Shown: positions 1 through 6,919 of the stretch, piece by piece
Position numbering within the stretch: position 1 is the first letter of the stretch
How the letters are laid out: every line of letters begins with the position of its first letter
NCBI GenBank assembly: GCA_038876335.1
Contig: JAVYYS010000015.1
Location: 1 to 11,467, forward strand
Length of the DNA: 11,467 bases
Reading direction: 5' to 3'
DNA from: JAKATY01 sp038876335
Lineage (GTDB): Archaea > Micrarchaeota > Micrarchaeia > Micrarchaeales > Micrarchaeaceae
The notes under the pieces: generated by a model
Told to the model about the DNA's origin: nothing
The model's input: only the letters and a program-made list of their open reading frames with translations
Databases searched by the model: none
Made by a program: the position numbers and the translations under genes

Positions 1-244
1 CTGTAGCTTGGGATAACAAGATTGTGAACACAGAGTTTGTGTTAATTGAAAAAGACACGCACATGAAAGAGGGAGCTGGCGTACACTCTATTGATGCAAG
101 TTTTGGGTTGAAAACTCCGAGCTCAAATACTATGTAAAGAGCTATTGTTATTATTAATATAGCTATACCGTATGAAACCATGAAGTCAAGCGCTGCCTGT
201 TGCCTAAGTTTACGCTGCTGTGACGCTTGCTTGGATGAAAGCAT
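1..244 (-). CDS. Type IV pilin-like / class III signal-peptide membrane protein (N-terminal part, runs off left edge)
   Basis: The minus strand reads 81 codons from an ATG at 244-242 with no stop before the window edge. The N-terminus is polar and basic (residues 1-15, containing RKLRQ). It is followed by QAALDFMVSYGIAILII and a hydrophobic stretch to about residue 41. Archaeal pilins and archaellins share this pattern: a short basic leader, then QAALDF-like residues starting a membrane helix. The residue before the expected cleavage point is Gln rather than the common Gly, so cleavage by an FlaK/EppA-type peptidase is uncertain. Beyond the helix are two cysteines (54 and 62) and a Ser/Thr/Asn-rich start of an extracellular region. 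The ATG directly abuts the stop codon of the upstream response regulator. A perfect Shine-Dalgarno sequence (GGAGG, 254-250) lies five bases upstream, inside that gene's last codons, so the two genes are probably one operon with coupled translation. Product type is likely; exact function is unknown. Confidence 0.75.
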   Translation of the reverse strand, partial: MLSSKQASQQRKLRQQAALDFMVSYGIAILIITIALYIVFELGVFNPKLASIECTPAPSFMCVSFSINTNSVFTILLSQAT

Positions 245-1432
245 TTACTCCTCCCCCACCTTTCCCACATGCAACTTGATAGAATCGCCATCCCGAGTTA
301 TTTTTATATCAAAATCCTCGCGACCGAACAGCTTTTGCAGCTCTTCATACGTATACGCACCAATTTCACCGTTAGCTGTGAGCTTTTCCTTGTTCAACTC
401 GTTTACCCTCTTTTTGATCTCGCTTTTCTCTATTTCGCTGTAGATTAGAGAGAGCTTTGGAACCTCGTTGGAATCAAATAAGCTGTCTATATCAAGATCT
501 ATTGACTTGTAGCCTTCATCCTGGAGTATAAAAGGCATAACTGCATTAAATTCCTGTTTTACGCTTTCGACGGTAGATGCAACTTCCTTGCGCACTCCAG
601 CTATGATAAAATCTTCTGTATTCATGAACCCCGCAAAAACGTTTGACTCCTTGTTCCTTATTGCGTCCTGGATAAGTTGCGAAACCAATCGGATTATTAC
701 TACAGCTGATTTCTCTCCGAAACGCTTTGCATATGAACCAAGATTAGCAATCCTCAGAGCGCCTATAGAGTAATCCTCTCCAGATTCGATAGATTTGCTC
801 ACGGCATTCGATATGCGCTCTTCATTTGGTAAATCTATTAGCGGATCGAACCGTTTGCCCTTTTTCTTGAGGAATATTGTAACGAGGCTTTTCAGCTCGT
901 TTGGATCGAAGGGCTTCTTTATGTAGTAATCTGCGCCGTACTTTATACCTTTAAACCTGTTGCTTGTCGGATCCATAGCGCTTACAAGTATAACTATTGT
1001 GCCGCTGATTTCTGGATCCTCCTTTATAGTTTGGCAGATGTCGAGACCGTCTTTGTGCGGCAGCATGAGATCCAAAATTACCAGCTGCGGTTTGTAGCGC
1101 CTTACGGCTTCCATAGCTTCGCCGCCATCGTATATCTGCATTATCTCGAACCCTTTGCCTATGGACAGCGCCATTAGCTTGTTTATGCTTCTGTCATCCT
1201 CAACGATTAGCACCTTGTTTATGGTATCCTGCTGCAGCGTGTAGTAGGTAAGTATGCCGCCGCTACTTCTCGATGCGATCATCTTTCCCTTTTCGAGATT
1301 AGCAAGAGTAGTATCCAATACATCCCTGGGTATGTTCCTGCTGAATGCTATGTCACTAAGCTCGGTGTAAGTTACCTGTTGTTTATCGTTTATGATCGAA
1401 AGGATATCTGGTAGGAAGCTTTCCTCTGACAC
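245..1432 (-). CDS. Response regulator: winged-helix-like N-terminus, REC domain, degenerate GGDEF-like domain
   Basis: This 395-residue protein probably receives phosphate from a histidine kinase. Residues 1-68 look like a winged-helix region (helical, with a SSGGILTYYTL beta-wing-like end). Residues 72-190 form a receiver domain with acidic pocket E78/D79/D80, phosphoacceptor D121 in VILDLMLP, S151 and K173 in KKPF. Residues 196-305 resemble a GGDEF domain: DPLIDLPNEERI matches the usual DPLTGLPNRR start, but the signature position reads NTEDFII (271-277). It therefore probably cannot make cyclic di-GMP. A charged helix follows (332-351), then a small C-terminal region. The start is GTG. 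An in-phase ATG is absent, and AGGTGATC (1442-1435) is a close match to the 16S anti-Shine-Dalgarno complement. The stop abuts the ATG of the pilin-like gene, pointing to a role in surface structures. The kinase at 2678-4936 is the nearest candidate partner, by proximity only. Confidence 0.85.
   Translation of the reverse strand: MSEESFLPDILSIINDKQQVTYTELSDIAFSRNIPRDVLDTTLANLEKGKMIASRSSGGILTYYTLQQDTINKVLIVEDDRSINKLMALSIGKGFEIMQIYDGGEAMEAVRRYKPQLVILDLMLPHKDGLDICQTIKEDPEISGTIVILVSAMDPTSNRFKGIKYGADYYIKKPFDPNELKSLVTIFLKKKGKRFDPLIDLPNEERISNAVSKSIESGEDYSIGALRIANLGSYAKRFGEKSAVVIIRLVSQLIQDAIRNKESNVFAGFMNTEDFIIAGVRKEVASTVESVKQEFNAVMPFILQDEGYKSIDLDIDSLFDSNEVPKLSLIYSEIEKSEIKKRVNELNKEKLTANGEIGAYTYEELQKLFGREDFDIKITRDGDSIKLHVGKVGEE
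250..254 (-). promoter_or_regulatory. Ribosome binding site of the pilin-like gene
   Basis: GGAGG inside a purine run (257-248) at the 3' end of the response regulator gene, five bases before the ATG at 244. It fixes the start of the downstream gene and suggests coupled translation. Confidence 0.75.
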
Positions 1433-1434
1433 AT

Positions 1435-1476
1435 GATCACCTAAACTACCTTCTCACGCAACAATATTATATTTTT
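1435..1476 (-). promoter_or_regulatory. Promoter and ribosome binding site of the response regulator
   Basis: On the minus strand an A/T-rich TATA box (AAAAATATAATATT, 1476-1463) lies about 26 bases before a predicted transcription start near 1443. The ribosome binding site AGGTGATC (1442-1435) follows almost at once, giving a very short leader before the GTG at 1432. This supports the start choice and an independent promoter for the regulator-pilin pair. Confidence 0.6.
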
Positions 1477-1591
1477 GCTTCACAAATGCTGAACCTTTCC
1501 TAAGACCGGCTTTCGGCAACGTATTGGATGGATAAACATTTGGAAAAGAGAGTAGAAAGTGTTAAAAGCTTTATTTCGTATTTCAATGTGG

Positions 1592-1599
1592 ATTATTTA
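1592..1599 (+). promoter_or_regulatory. Possible TATA box of the secreted glycoprotein-like gene
   Basis: ATTATTTA is centred about 25 bases before the ATG at 1620, and no Shine-Dalgarno sequence precedes that ATG, which would fit a leaderless transcript. A second candidate (CTTTATTTC, 1569-1577) would give a leader of roughly 20 bases. Confidence 0.35.
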
Positions 1600-1619
1600 G
1601 TTGTTTTGTAAATGATTTT

Positions 1620-2621
1620 ATGGCCGGAGAGGGAAAAGCATATTCTATGCACAAACACAGAAGTAGGAAGGCATATTTTACTGCTTTGGTAGTGATTGTG
1701 ATTATTATAATAGTTGCAATTGTAGCGTTAAGCACTAGCGGCTTTGTCCAGCTCTCCTCGCAGAGGAATCTCTACATTTCAGGGGCGCCGGTCCTTGTAG
1801 ACATTAATGGGAGGTACTTCTCGATAAATCTTGCTTCGCATACAAGCTCTGGTGCAAAGTTTTACATATCGCAGTTGCCTATATTTATAAATCCAACTAT
1901 GCTTGTAAGCGTATCTACTGGTAATACAACCCATATTGCTCTTGGAACAGAATACGCAAATCTTGGATTAAGACTAAATTCTGTTGGGAACAATTCGGCA
2001 AATGTAACTCTTATACCTATAAATCCTTCACTTGGAGTCTTAGCTGATTCTGGGCTGATAGAATATGTCTACCCGCTCTCTATATCCCAAAACTCCTCAT
2101 CAGGTATAAAGATTATCATAACAAATTCCACGGGCCTTCCTTCGACCATAACCCCAACCATTAACACCACCACAACCATAAAGCCTGTGAATAACACAGA
2201 AAAAGTAATGAGTGTGGTGGAAAGAAGCATCTGGTACCCACTGATGCTAAATTATTCTAAGGCTTATTCCAATAGTGCGGCGTGCACACCACAGCTTTAC
2301 AATTCTAGCTATATAGCTTATTATGGCGCGGCGCCCGCAGGTGCCACCACCTACCAGAATGAAAGTATTTTCGTACCATACAAAATGAATAGCAGTATCA
2401 CAAGCTTAGGCAATGATGAATACGCTTACTCTTACTATACATATGCCAAATCGGCATTGGCTACAGGAAAGGTTCTAGTTTTATCTGTTAATATATCCTC
2501 TATGAATATAACTGGCACGGCGCTCAGCGGCATTTTCAAAGGTGACAACTACACCGCTCTATATAATGGATATAAAAAATCTGCAGGAATAGGAAACGCG
2601 TGTGGCATAGAGATAATATGA
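1620..2621 (+). CDS. Membrane-anchored secreted protein rich in N-glycosylation sequons
   Basis: I do not recognise the family. The 333-residue protein has a basic cytoplasmic N-terminus (1-20), one strongly hydrophobic helix (about 21-40, rich in Ile and Val) and a long extracellular part with beta-like alternation. There are 14 N-x-S/T sequons, at N102, 124, 128, 158, 169, 182, 191, 211, 228, 247, 257, 291, 296 and 310. A Thr/Asn/Pro-rich linker (about 175-193) separates two outer regions. The second is Tyr-rich and holds the only two cysteines (C222, C328), which could form a disulfide. This suggests a cell-envelope or S-layer-associated glycoprotein anchored by its N-terminus. An alternative start at Met10 would shorten only the cytoplasmic tail. 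The gene is divergent from the response regulator and convergent with the histidine kinase, so all three surround one possible surface-sensing locus; that link is inference. Confidence 0.8.
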   Translation: MAGEGKAYSMHKHRSRKAYFTALVVIVIIIIVAIVALSTSGFVQLSSQRNLYISGAPVLVDINGRYFSINLASHTSSGAKFYISQLPIFINPTMLVSVSTGNTTHIALGTEYANLGLRLNSVGNNSANVTLIPINPSLGVLADSGLIEYVYPLSISQNSSSGIKIIITNSTGLPSTITPTINTTTTIKPVNNTEKVMSVVERSIWYPLMLNYSKAYSNSAACTPQLYNSSYIAYYGAAPAGATTYQNESIFVPYKMNSSITSLGNDEYAYSYYTYAKSALATGKVLVLSVNISSMNITGTALSGIFKGDNYTALYNGYKKSAGIGNACGIEII

Positions 2622-2677
2622 CCATACCGGCCGGCAAATTACGATGAGCACGTGATATGTAGGCAAACATCCGCCCT

Positions 2678-4936
2678 TCAAGTAGATAGCGAAGGTGGGG
2701 ATGTGGCTGCTTTCTCCTTTTTCTTTTCGCGTGGCTTTATAGGCAGCACGAATGAGAATGTTGTTCCTTTGCCCTGCTGAGATTCGAATGAGATTTTACC
2801 CCCATGAAGCGAGATAATGTCTTTTGTTATTGACAGCCCAAGGCCTGTGCCAGCACCATCCTGCTTGACAAGCTCCCTCTTCGGGGCCTGATAGAATTTC
2901 TTGAATATCTTTCTTTTGTCTTCGTCGCTTATCCCTATCCCAGTATCAGAAACTTTACACTCGACCCTTTTTTTGCTCTTGCGCGATATGCGCACAGCTA
3001 TGCCCCCTTTCTCAGTAAACTTGATGGAGTTGCCGATTAAGTTTACGAAAACCTGTATTAGCCGGTTTGGGTCTGCTATAATTATTGGAACATCAAAGTC
3101 AACGCTCCATGAAAAATCGAGACCTTTCTCCTTTGCCGCCTCCTCAAGCGCCTTTATGCTAGGGCTGTCGTACAGCGCCTTGAAGTCCACCTCCTTGAGG
3201 TCGAGTTTAACCTTTTTCGCCTCTAGCTTCGCTGCATCGAGCACTTGCTGTATTATAAGCGTGAGCCTATCAGATTCGTCGAGTATAGTTTTCACAAACC
3301 CTTTTTGTTCATCGCTTAGAGCCCCAAACTCTCCGCTATAGAGCAACTTTGAAAATCCCTTTATAGCTGTGAGGGGGGTTTTAAGCTCATGCGAGATGTT
3401 ATATATGAACTGTGATTTGAGCTCGCTGGTCATCCTTAGTTTCTTTATCTCATTATCCTGTTCGCGCAATGCGGCCTCCTGATCGCTCAGCTGCCTCTTT
3501 GTCTGCAGCTCATGTATTACTACAAGATACTCGATCTCGCCTGCTTCTGCAGTTTTCATAAGGCGCATCGAATGCGTTGCAGGCAGGAGCTCGCCGTTCC
3601 TCTTCCTCAGCGTGATATAAGAGCCGTCTACCTTCCTACCATTCCTAACGTATGCTATATCCCTGTCAAGCACATCCGAATCGTTATAAAATAATTTTAA
3701 CTCCTTGCCCAACAGCTCCTCCCTTTTGTACCCCAGCACTGATTCAATAGGCATGTTACAGTCGGTTATATAACCGAGGCTGTTTACCTTCATTATTATA
3801 TCGGTGGAGAGTGAGATAAAATCATCAAGCATCGCACCTACGTCTTTTATATACTTTTCAGCGTTGGAACTAACCAATAAAGCGAAATAGCTAAATGGCA
3901 GTCGCAAAAAAACAGAATGGACATGGGTGTTGCCTGATTTGCCGAGTGGAAGATCCATGGTTTTCTCAATCCATGCTCCTTCGCCAAGAGACTTGAGCTC
4001 AGCCGCAAACGTTTCCCTATCCTTCTCCTCAACCAGGTCAAAGAACTGTTTTCCGTAGATCATGCTCTCGGGATAATTGAGCATCTTCTCGGTGTCACCA
4101 TATACCTTGCTTACAGAAAAGCTGCTATCAAGAAGCATCATGCATATGTATTCTGTGGTGGAAGATGCCGATGCGATGGCAGAGAGGATCTCGGAATTGG
4201 TTTCGTCAGAGGCAATTAGGTAGGTAGTGTTGTTGCTTACGCTTTCTGCATAGAATGAGTAAAGCCGCAGGCTGCCGTCCGGAGACTTTATCATCGACCT
4301 GAAAGTGGAGTGCTGCCTTGAAGCCTGCAGGATCTTAGTCATCTCTATTCCAAGAGAGCTCACGTTGGTTCCTTGCACTATGCCGAAGTGCCTTATTGCA
4401 GGCTTGTTGAACTTGATTACTGTACCGTCAGTCGCAACAAGTAGCTGTGGAAAGGGGGCGTTGAATGCAGCATCGAAATATCCAGCAAGCCTTATGTTCA
4501 TGCTGCTCTCCGCCTTGTACAGAAGCGCAAACCCAAAAATATATGAGGCAAAGGTTACGCTGTTAACGAGATCCTCCGTGAATTTATTTTCTTGCTCTGA
4601 TAGCATCTCGATTATGGTTGTTACTCTGCCATTGGAGACTATAGGTAATACTGAACAGCTACGGTAGCCTTTATTTTTGTACTCTATCAGCTCGGGAAAT
4701 GCGGAGTATTCGCTCAGTTGATTGTCTACGTAAGCCTTATTTGTATTAGAAACGTATTCCAACAGCGAGCCGGACGCCTTGCCTTTGTAAAGGCTTACGG
4801 CTTTGACTTTACTTATGCCAAAAAGCGTTGAAATAGAAGAAGAAAACTTTTCAAGCAGCTCATCTTCGCTCGCGGAGCTATTTATTATAGGCAATATCTC
4901 TGAAATAATCCTATTAAGGAGGATTTCTGAAGCCAT
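2678..4936 (-). CDS. Soluble multi-PAS sensor histidine kinase
   Basis: A 752-residue histidine kinase with no membrane segment, so it should sense something inside the cell. In order it has: a GAF-like region (about 15-145); a PAS-like segment (about 155-245); a second PAS-like segment (about 260-358); a clear PAS domain (about 366-475, with SVLGYKREELLGK); a short coiled coil (about 478-505); HisKA with FIYNISHELKTPLTAIKGF and phosphoacceptor H516; and HATPase_c. The HATPase shows the N box (QVFVNLIGNSIKF, N632 and N636), G1 (DTGIGIS, 664-670), an F box (IFKKFYQ, 677-683) and G2 (GAGTGLGLSI, 694-703), so it should be active. There is no attached receiver domain. The Lys/Pro/Ser-rich C-terminal tail (about 734-752) is probably disordered. 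The likely target is the response regulator at 245-1432, one gene away. Domain boundaries in the first half are approximate. Such kinases are common in bacteria and larger archaea but less expected in DPANN genomes. Confidence 0.92.
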   Translation of the reverse strand: MASEILLNRIISEILPIINSSASEDELLEKFSSSISTLFGISKVKAVSLYKGKASGSLLEYVSNTNKAYVDNQLSEYSAFPELIEYKNKGYRSCSVLPIVSNGRVTTIIEMLSEQENKFTEDLVNSVTFASYIFGFALLYKAESSMNIRLAGYFDAAFNAPFPQLLVATDGTVIKFNKPAIRHFGIVQGTNVSSLGIEMTKILQASRQHSTFRSMIKSPDGSLRLYSFYAESVSNNTTYLIASDETNSEILSAIASASSTTEYICMMLLDSSFSVSKVYGDTEKMLNYPESMIYGKQFFDLVEEKDRETFAAELKSLGEGAWIEKTMDLPLGKSGNTHVHSVFLRLPFSYFALLVSSNAEKYIKDVGAMLDDFISLSTDIIMKVNSLGYITDCNMPIESVLGYKREELLGKELKLFYNDSDVLDRDIAYVRNGRKVDGSYITLRKRNGELLPATHSMRLMKTAEAGEIEYLVVIHELQTKRQLSDQEAALREQDNEIKKLRMTSELKSQFIYNISHELKTPLTAIKGFSKLLYSGEFGALSDEQKGFVKTILDESDRLTLIIQQVLDAAKLEAKKVKLDLKEVDFKALYDSPSIKALEEAAKEKGLDFSWSVDFDVPIIIADPNRLIQVFVNLIGNSIKFTEKGGIAVRISRKSKKRVECKVSDTGIGISDEDKRKIFKKFYQAPKRELVKQDGAGTGLGLSITKDIISLHGGKISFESQQGKGTTFSFVLPIKPREKKKEKAATSPPSLST

Positions 4937-5002
4937 TAGGTCTACCGTTTACCTTTTTACGCACAAAGCAAAAACAACACATAAGTAATATCAGCAAAAG
5001 AA

Positions 5003-5010
5003 TTTATATT
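5003..5010 (+). promoter_or_regulatory. TATA box of the fibrillarin gene
   Basis: TTTATATT is centred near 5006. A start of transcription about 26 bases on would fall near 5032, downstream of the ATG at 5025 and just before the next in-frame ATG at 5040. The box therefore favours the later translation start. Confidence 0.55.
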
Positions 5011-5024
5011 ATCTTTGAAAGTAT

Positions 5025-5726
5025 ATGAAATCGCAATATATGCTAGTGCGTTTTGTGACAGAGAAAATTAAGAAGGTAACTGCTGGAGTGTTCCTTATAG
5101 ATGGAAAATTAGCCACGCGCAACGCCGTAAAGGGTTCCAGGGTATACAACGAAAAATTGGTGGATAAGGCAGGAGTAGAGTATAGGCTATGGAATCCGTA
5201 TAGGAGCAAGCTAGCTGCTGCTATACTAAAAGGGCTGAAAAACTTTGCAATAAAGGAGGACAGCACTGTGCTTTACCTGGGCGCAGCAACAGGCACCACA
5301 GTAAGCCACGTAAGCGATATAGCAAAATCTGGAGCAGTGTATGCTATTGAATTCTCTGAAAGGAGCATGCGCGAACTTTTAAAGGTATGCGAGAAGAGAA
5401 AAAATATACTTCCTATACTTGAAGATGCAAGATATCCAGAAAGGTATGCCAAACATATAGCTAGGGAGAGTTGCGATGTGCTCTACCAAGATGTATCTGC
5501 GAAAGAGCAAGCCGAGATACTGCTTAAGAACGCAGACTTCTTGAAAAGAGGAGGCACAGCATATTTCATAATAAAATCCCAAAGCATTGATGTGTCAAAA
5601 GATCCCGCAAAAGTGTATGAAAGAGCATTAAACGAAGCCGGTAAAAAGTTCGACGTGGTTGATACGATCCAGCTAGAACCATACGATACGCTGCACCTGT
5701 TCGCCGTACTGAAAAAAAGGCAATAG
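5025..5726 (+). CDS. flpA: Fibrillarin-like rRNA/tRNA 2'-O-methyltransferase
   Basis: Archaeal fibrillarin is the SAM-dependent methyltransferase of C/D-box ribonucleoproteins. It works with Nop5 and L7Ae to methylate ribose 2'-OH groups at sites chosen by guide RNAs. The 233-residue length is normal. Family landmarks: YRLWNPYRSKLAAAI near residues 53-67, the SAM-binding loop YLGAATGTT (84-92), AIEF with acidic E109, the EDAR segment (D134), QDVS (D156), and IIKSQSIDV containing the catalytic Lys K184. The SAM motif is complete. The start is uncertain. ATG at 5025 is the longest choice, but neither ATG has a ribosome binding site and the TATA box at 5003-5010 predicts transcription starting near 5032. 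Met6 (5040) may be the true start, and it also gives an N-terminus close to that of known archaeal fibrillarins. Neither Nop5 nor a guide RNA is visible nearby. The gene converges on the ribosomal operon. Confidence 0.93.
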   Translation: MKSQYMLVRFVTEKIKKVTAGVFLIDGKLATRNAVKGSRVYNEKLVDKAGVEYRLWNPYRSKLAAAILKGLKNFAIKEDSTVLYLGAATGTTVSHVSDIAKSGAVYAIEFSERSMRELLKVCEKRKNILPILEDARYPERYAKHIARESCDVLYQDVSAKEQAEILLKNADFLKRGGTAYFIIKSQSIDVSKDPAKVYERALNEAGKKFDVVDTIQLEPYDTLHLFAVLKKRQ

Positions 5727-5803
5727 GCCACAACTATTAGCTGGAGATCGTAATAAGATAGAGGAAAATAAGGCAGAGAGTAAGAAAGTATTGCTTGAGA
5801 GAG

Positions 5804-6298
5804 TTATACCCTCCTGCCTCTTCTGCCACCGGGCCTTCTCGTGGTGTCTGTGGGTATTGGAGTTACATCTTCTATTTTATTTATCTTAAGGCCGCTCCTT
5901 GCGAGCACTCTGAGCACTGCCTGTGCGCCAGGCCCTGGTGTTTTCATACCATGACCGCCTGGGGCTCTGATTTCTACGTTTATGTTTGTAATTCCTTTGT
6001 CTTTTGCCTCAGATGCAACCTTGTACGCAGCCTGCATCGCAGCATATGGAGAGCCCTGTTGCGAATCTGCGTCTACCATCATTCCGCCGCTGCCTACTGC
6101 AATTGTTTCAGAACCACTTAGATCAGTCAATGTGATAAGAGTGTTATTCTTCGAGGAATAGATATGAGCCACTGCGATTCTCTCAGCTTTTGGCGCAACG
6201 CGCGGCGCCTCCATCGCCTTTTCCTCGTACGACACTTCTTTCTTCTTTACCTGCTGCTTTTGTTCAGCAGGTTTTGCAACTGCAACTTTTTTAGCCAT
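5804..6298 (-). CDS. rps11: Small ribosomal subunit protein uS11, with N-terminal extension
   Basis: uS11 lies on the platform of the 30S subunit and contacts 16S rRNA near the mRNA exit. The core (about 40-164) carries the family signatures: AVAHIYSSKNNTLITLTDLSG, SPYAAMQAA, VEIRAPGGHGMKTPGPGAQ, and the ending TPIPTDTTRRPGGRRGRRV. At 164 residues it is longer than usual (about 130-140) because of a Lys/Ala/Gln-rich N-terminal extension (about 1-38). The ATG at 6298 has GAGGTG a few bases upstream, which supports this start, so the extension is probably real. It is the last gene of the uS13-uS4-uS11 operon, 29 bases after uS4. Archaeal operons usually continue with rpoD; here the next gene is fibrillarin on the opposite strand. 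Confidence 0.95.
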   Translation of the reverse strand: MAKKVAVAKPAEQKQQVKKKEVSYEEKAMEAPRVAPKAERIAVAHIYSSKNNTLITLTDLSGSETIAVGSGGMMVDADSQQGSPYAAMQAAYKVASEAKDKGITNINVEIRAPGGHGMKTPGPGAQAVLRVLARSGLKINKIEDVTPIPTDTTRRPGGRRGRRV

Positions 6299-6327
6299 AA
6301 TCGCACCTCTTCAGTAGCTTTTTCAGG

Positions 6328-6915
6328 TCATGCTACAGAAGCCCCCTCTTCTTCCTCAGTAGCGGACTGCTCAGTTTCTGCGCTTGAGACTGGAGCATCG
6401 GCCTTGGTCGAAGTAGCGCGCTCTGCGGCGGTTGTGCCTGCATTGATATCTATATTCTTATAATATCCTACTCCGGCTTCCTCCCCTGTGCTTACCATAT
6501 AGCCTGGAATTGTTACCTTCCTGCCATTTATCGCTATATAGCCATGTGTGACAAGCTGCCTGGCTTGCAGCATGGATTTAGCAAGCCCCTTTCTGAAAAC
6601 TATTGACTGAAGACGCCTTTCGAGAAACCTCCGGTCATCAAGATCCAGCAGAGCATCTAGATTTGCGCCTGGCTGCAAAACTCCGAGCTTCACAAGCCTG
6701 CTTATAATCCCGCTCTCCTTGCTCTCCTGCTTCTGCGAAAGTAGAGACTGTACATTGCGCCTTATCTTGCTAAGTTCAGTTTGCACCTTCCACACTTCCT
6801 TCATGCTGCTAAGGCCATACTCACGGATTAAGGATCGGTCAAAAGCGATTCTCTGGCTGCTCCACATGTTCTTTGGTTTCTCGTATTTTCTTCTGCTGCG
6901 CCTTGGAGCACCCAT
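6328..6915 (-). CDS. rps4: Small ribosomal subunit protein uS4, with acidic C-terminal tail
   Basis: uS4 binds 16S rRNA early in 30S assembly. The N-terminus (MGAPRRSRRKYEKPKNMW) is typical of archaeal uS4. The S4 RNA-binding domain is at about residues 99-145, with RRLQSIVFRKGLAKS, ARQLVTHGYIAINGRKV and IPGYMV. After about residue 160 comes a low-complexity tail of Ala, Ser, Thr and Glu ending in EEEEGASVA. It makes this 195-residue protein longer than most archaeal uS4 proteins, which are about 170-180 residues. The ATG lies four bases after the uS13 stop. AAGTGAT overlapping that stop may act as ribosome binding site, so the genes are probably translationally coupled. Confidence 0.95.
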   Translation of the reverse strand: MGAPRRSRRKYEKPKNMWSSQRIAFDRSLIREYGLSSMKEVWKVQTELSKIRRNVQSLLSQKQESKESGIISRLVKLGVLQPGANLDALLDLDDRRFLERRLQSIVFRKGLAKSMLQARQLVTHGYIAINGRKVTIPGYMVSTGEEAGVGYYKNIDINAGTTAAERATSTKADAPVSSAETEQSATEEEEGASVA

Positions 6916-6919
6916 TCAA

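Noticed and set aside
245..1432. Response regulator as an active cyclic di-GMP synthase
   Set aside because: The catalytic signature is replaced by NTEDFII, so activity is unlikely.
2901..3341. A 146-codon plus-strand open frame opposite the histidine kinase
   Set aside because: It is antisense to the conserved HisKA/HATPase region, and its composition reflects complementary codons; no motif or ribosome binding site is visible.
5795..6121. A 108-codon plus-strand open frame opposite uS11
   Set aside because: It is fully explained as the shadow of the conserved uS11 gene; the Cys/His-rich look comes from the complementary strand.
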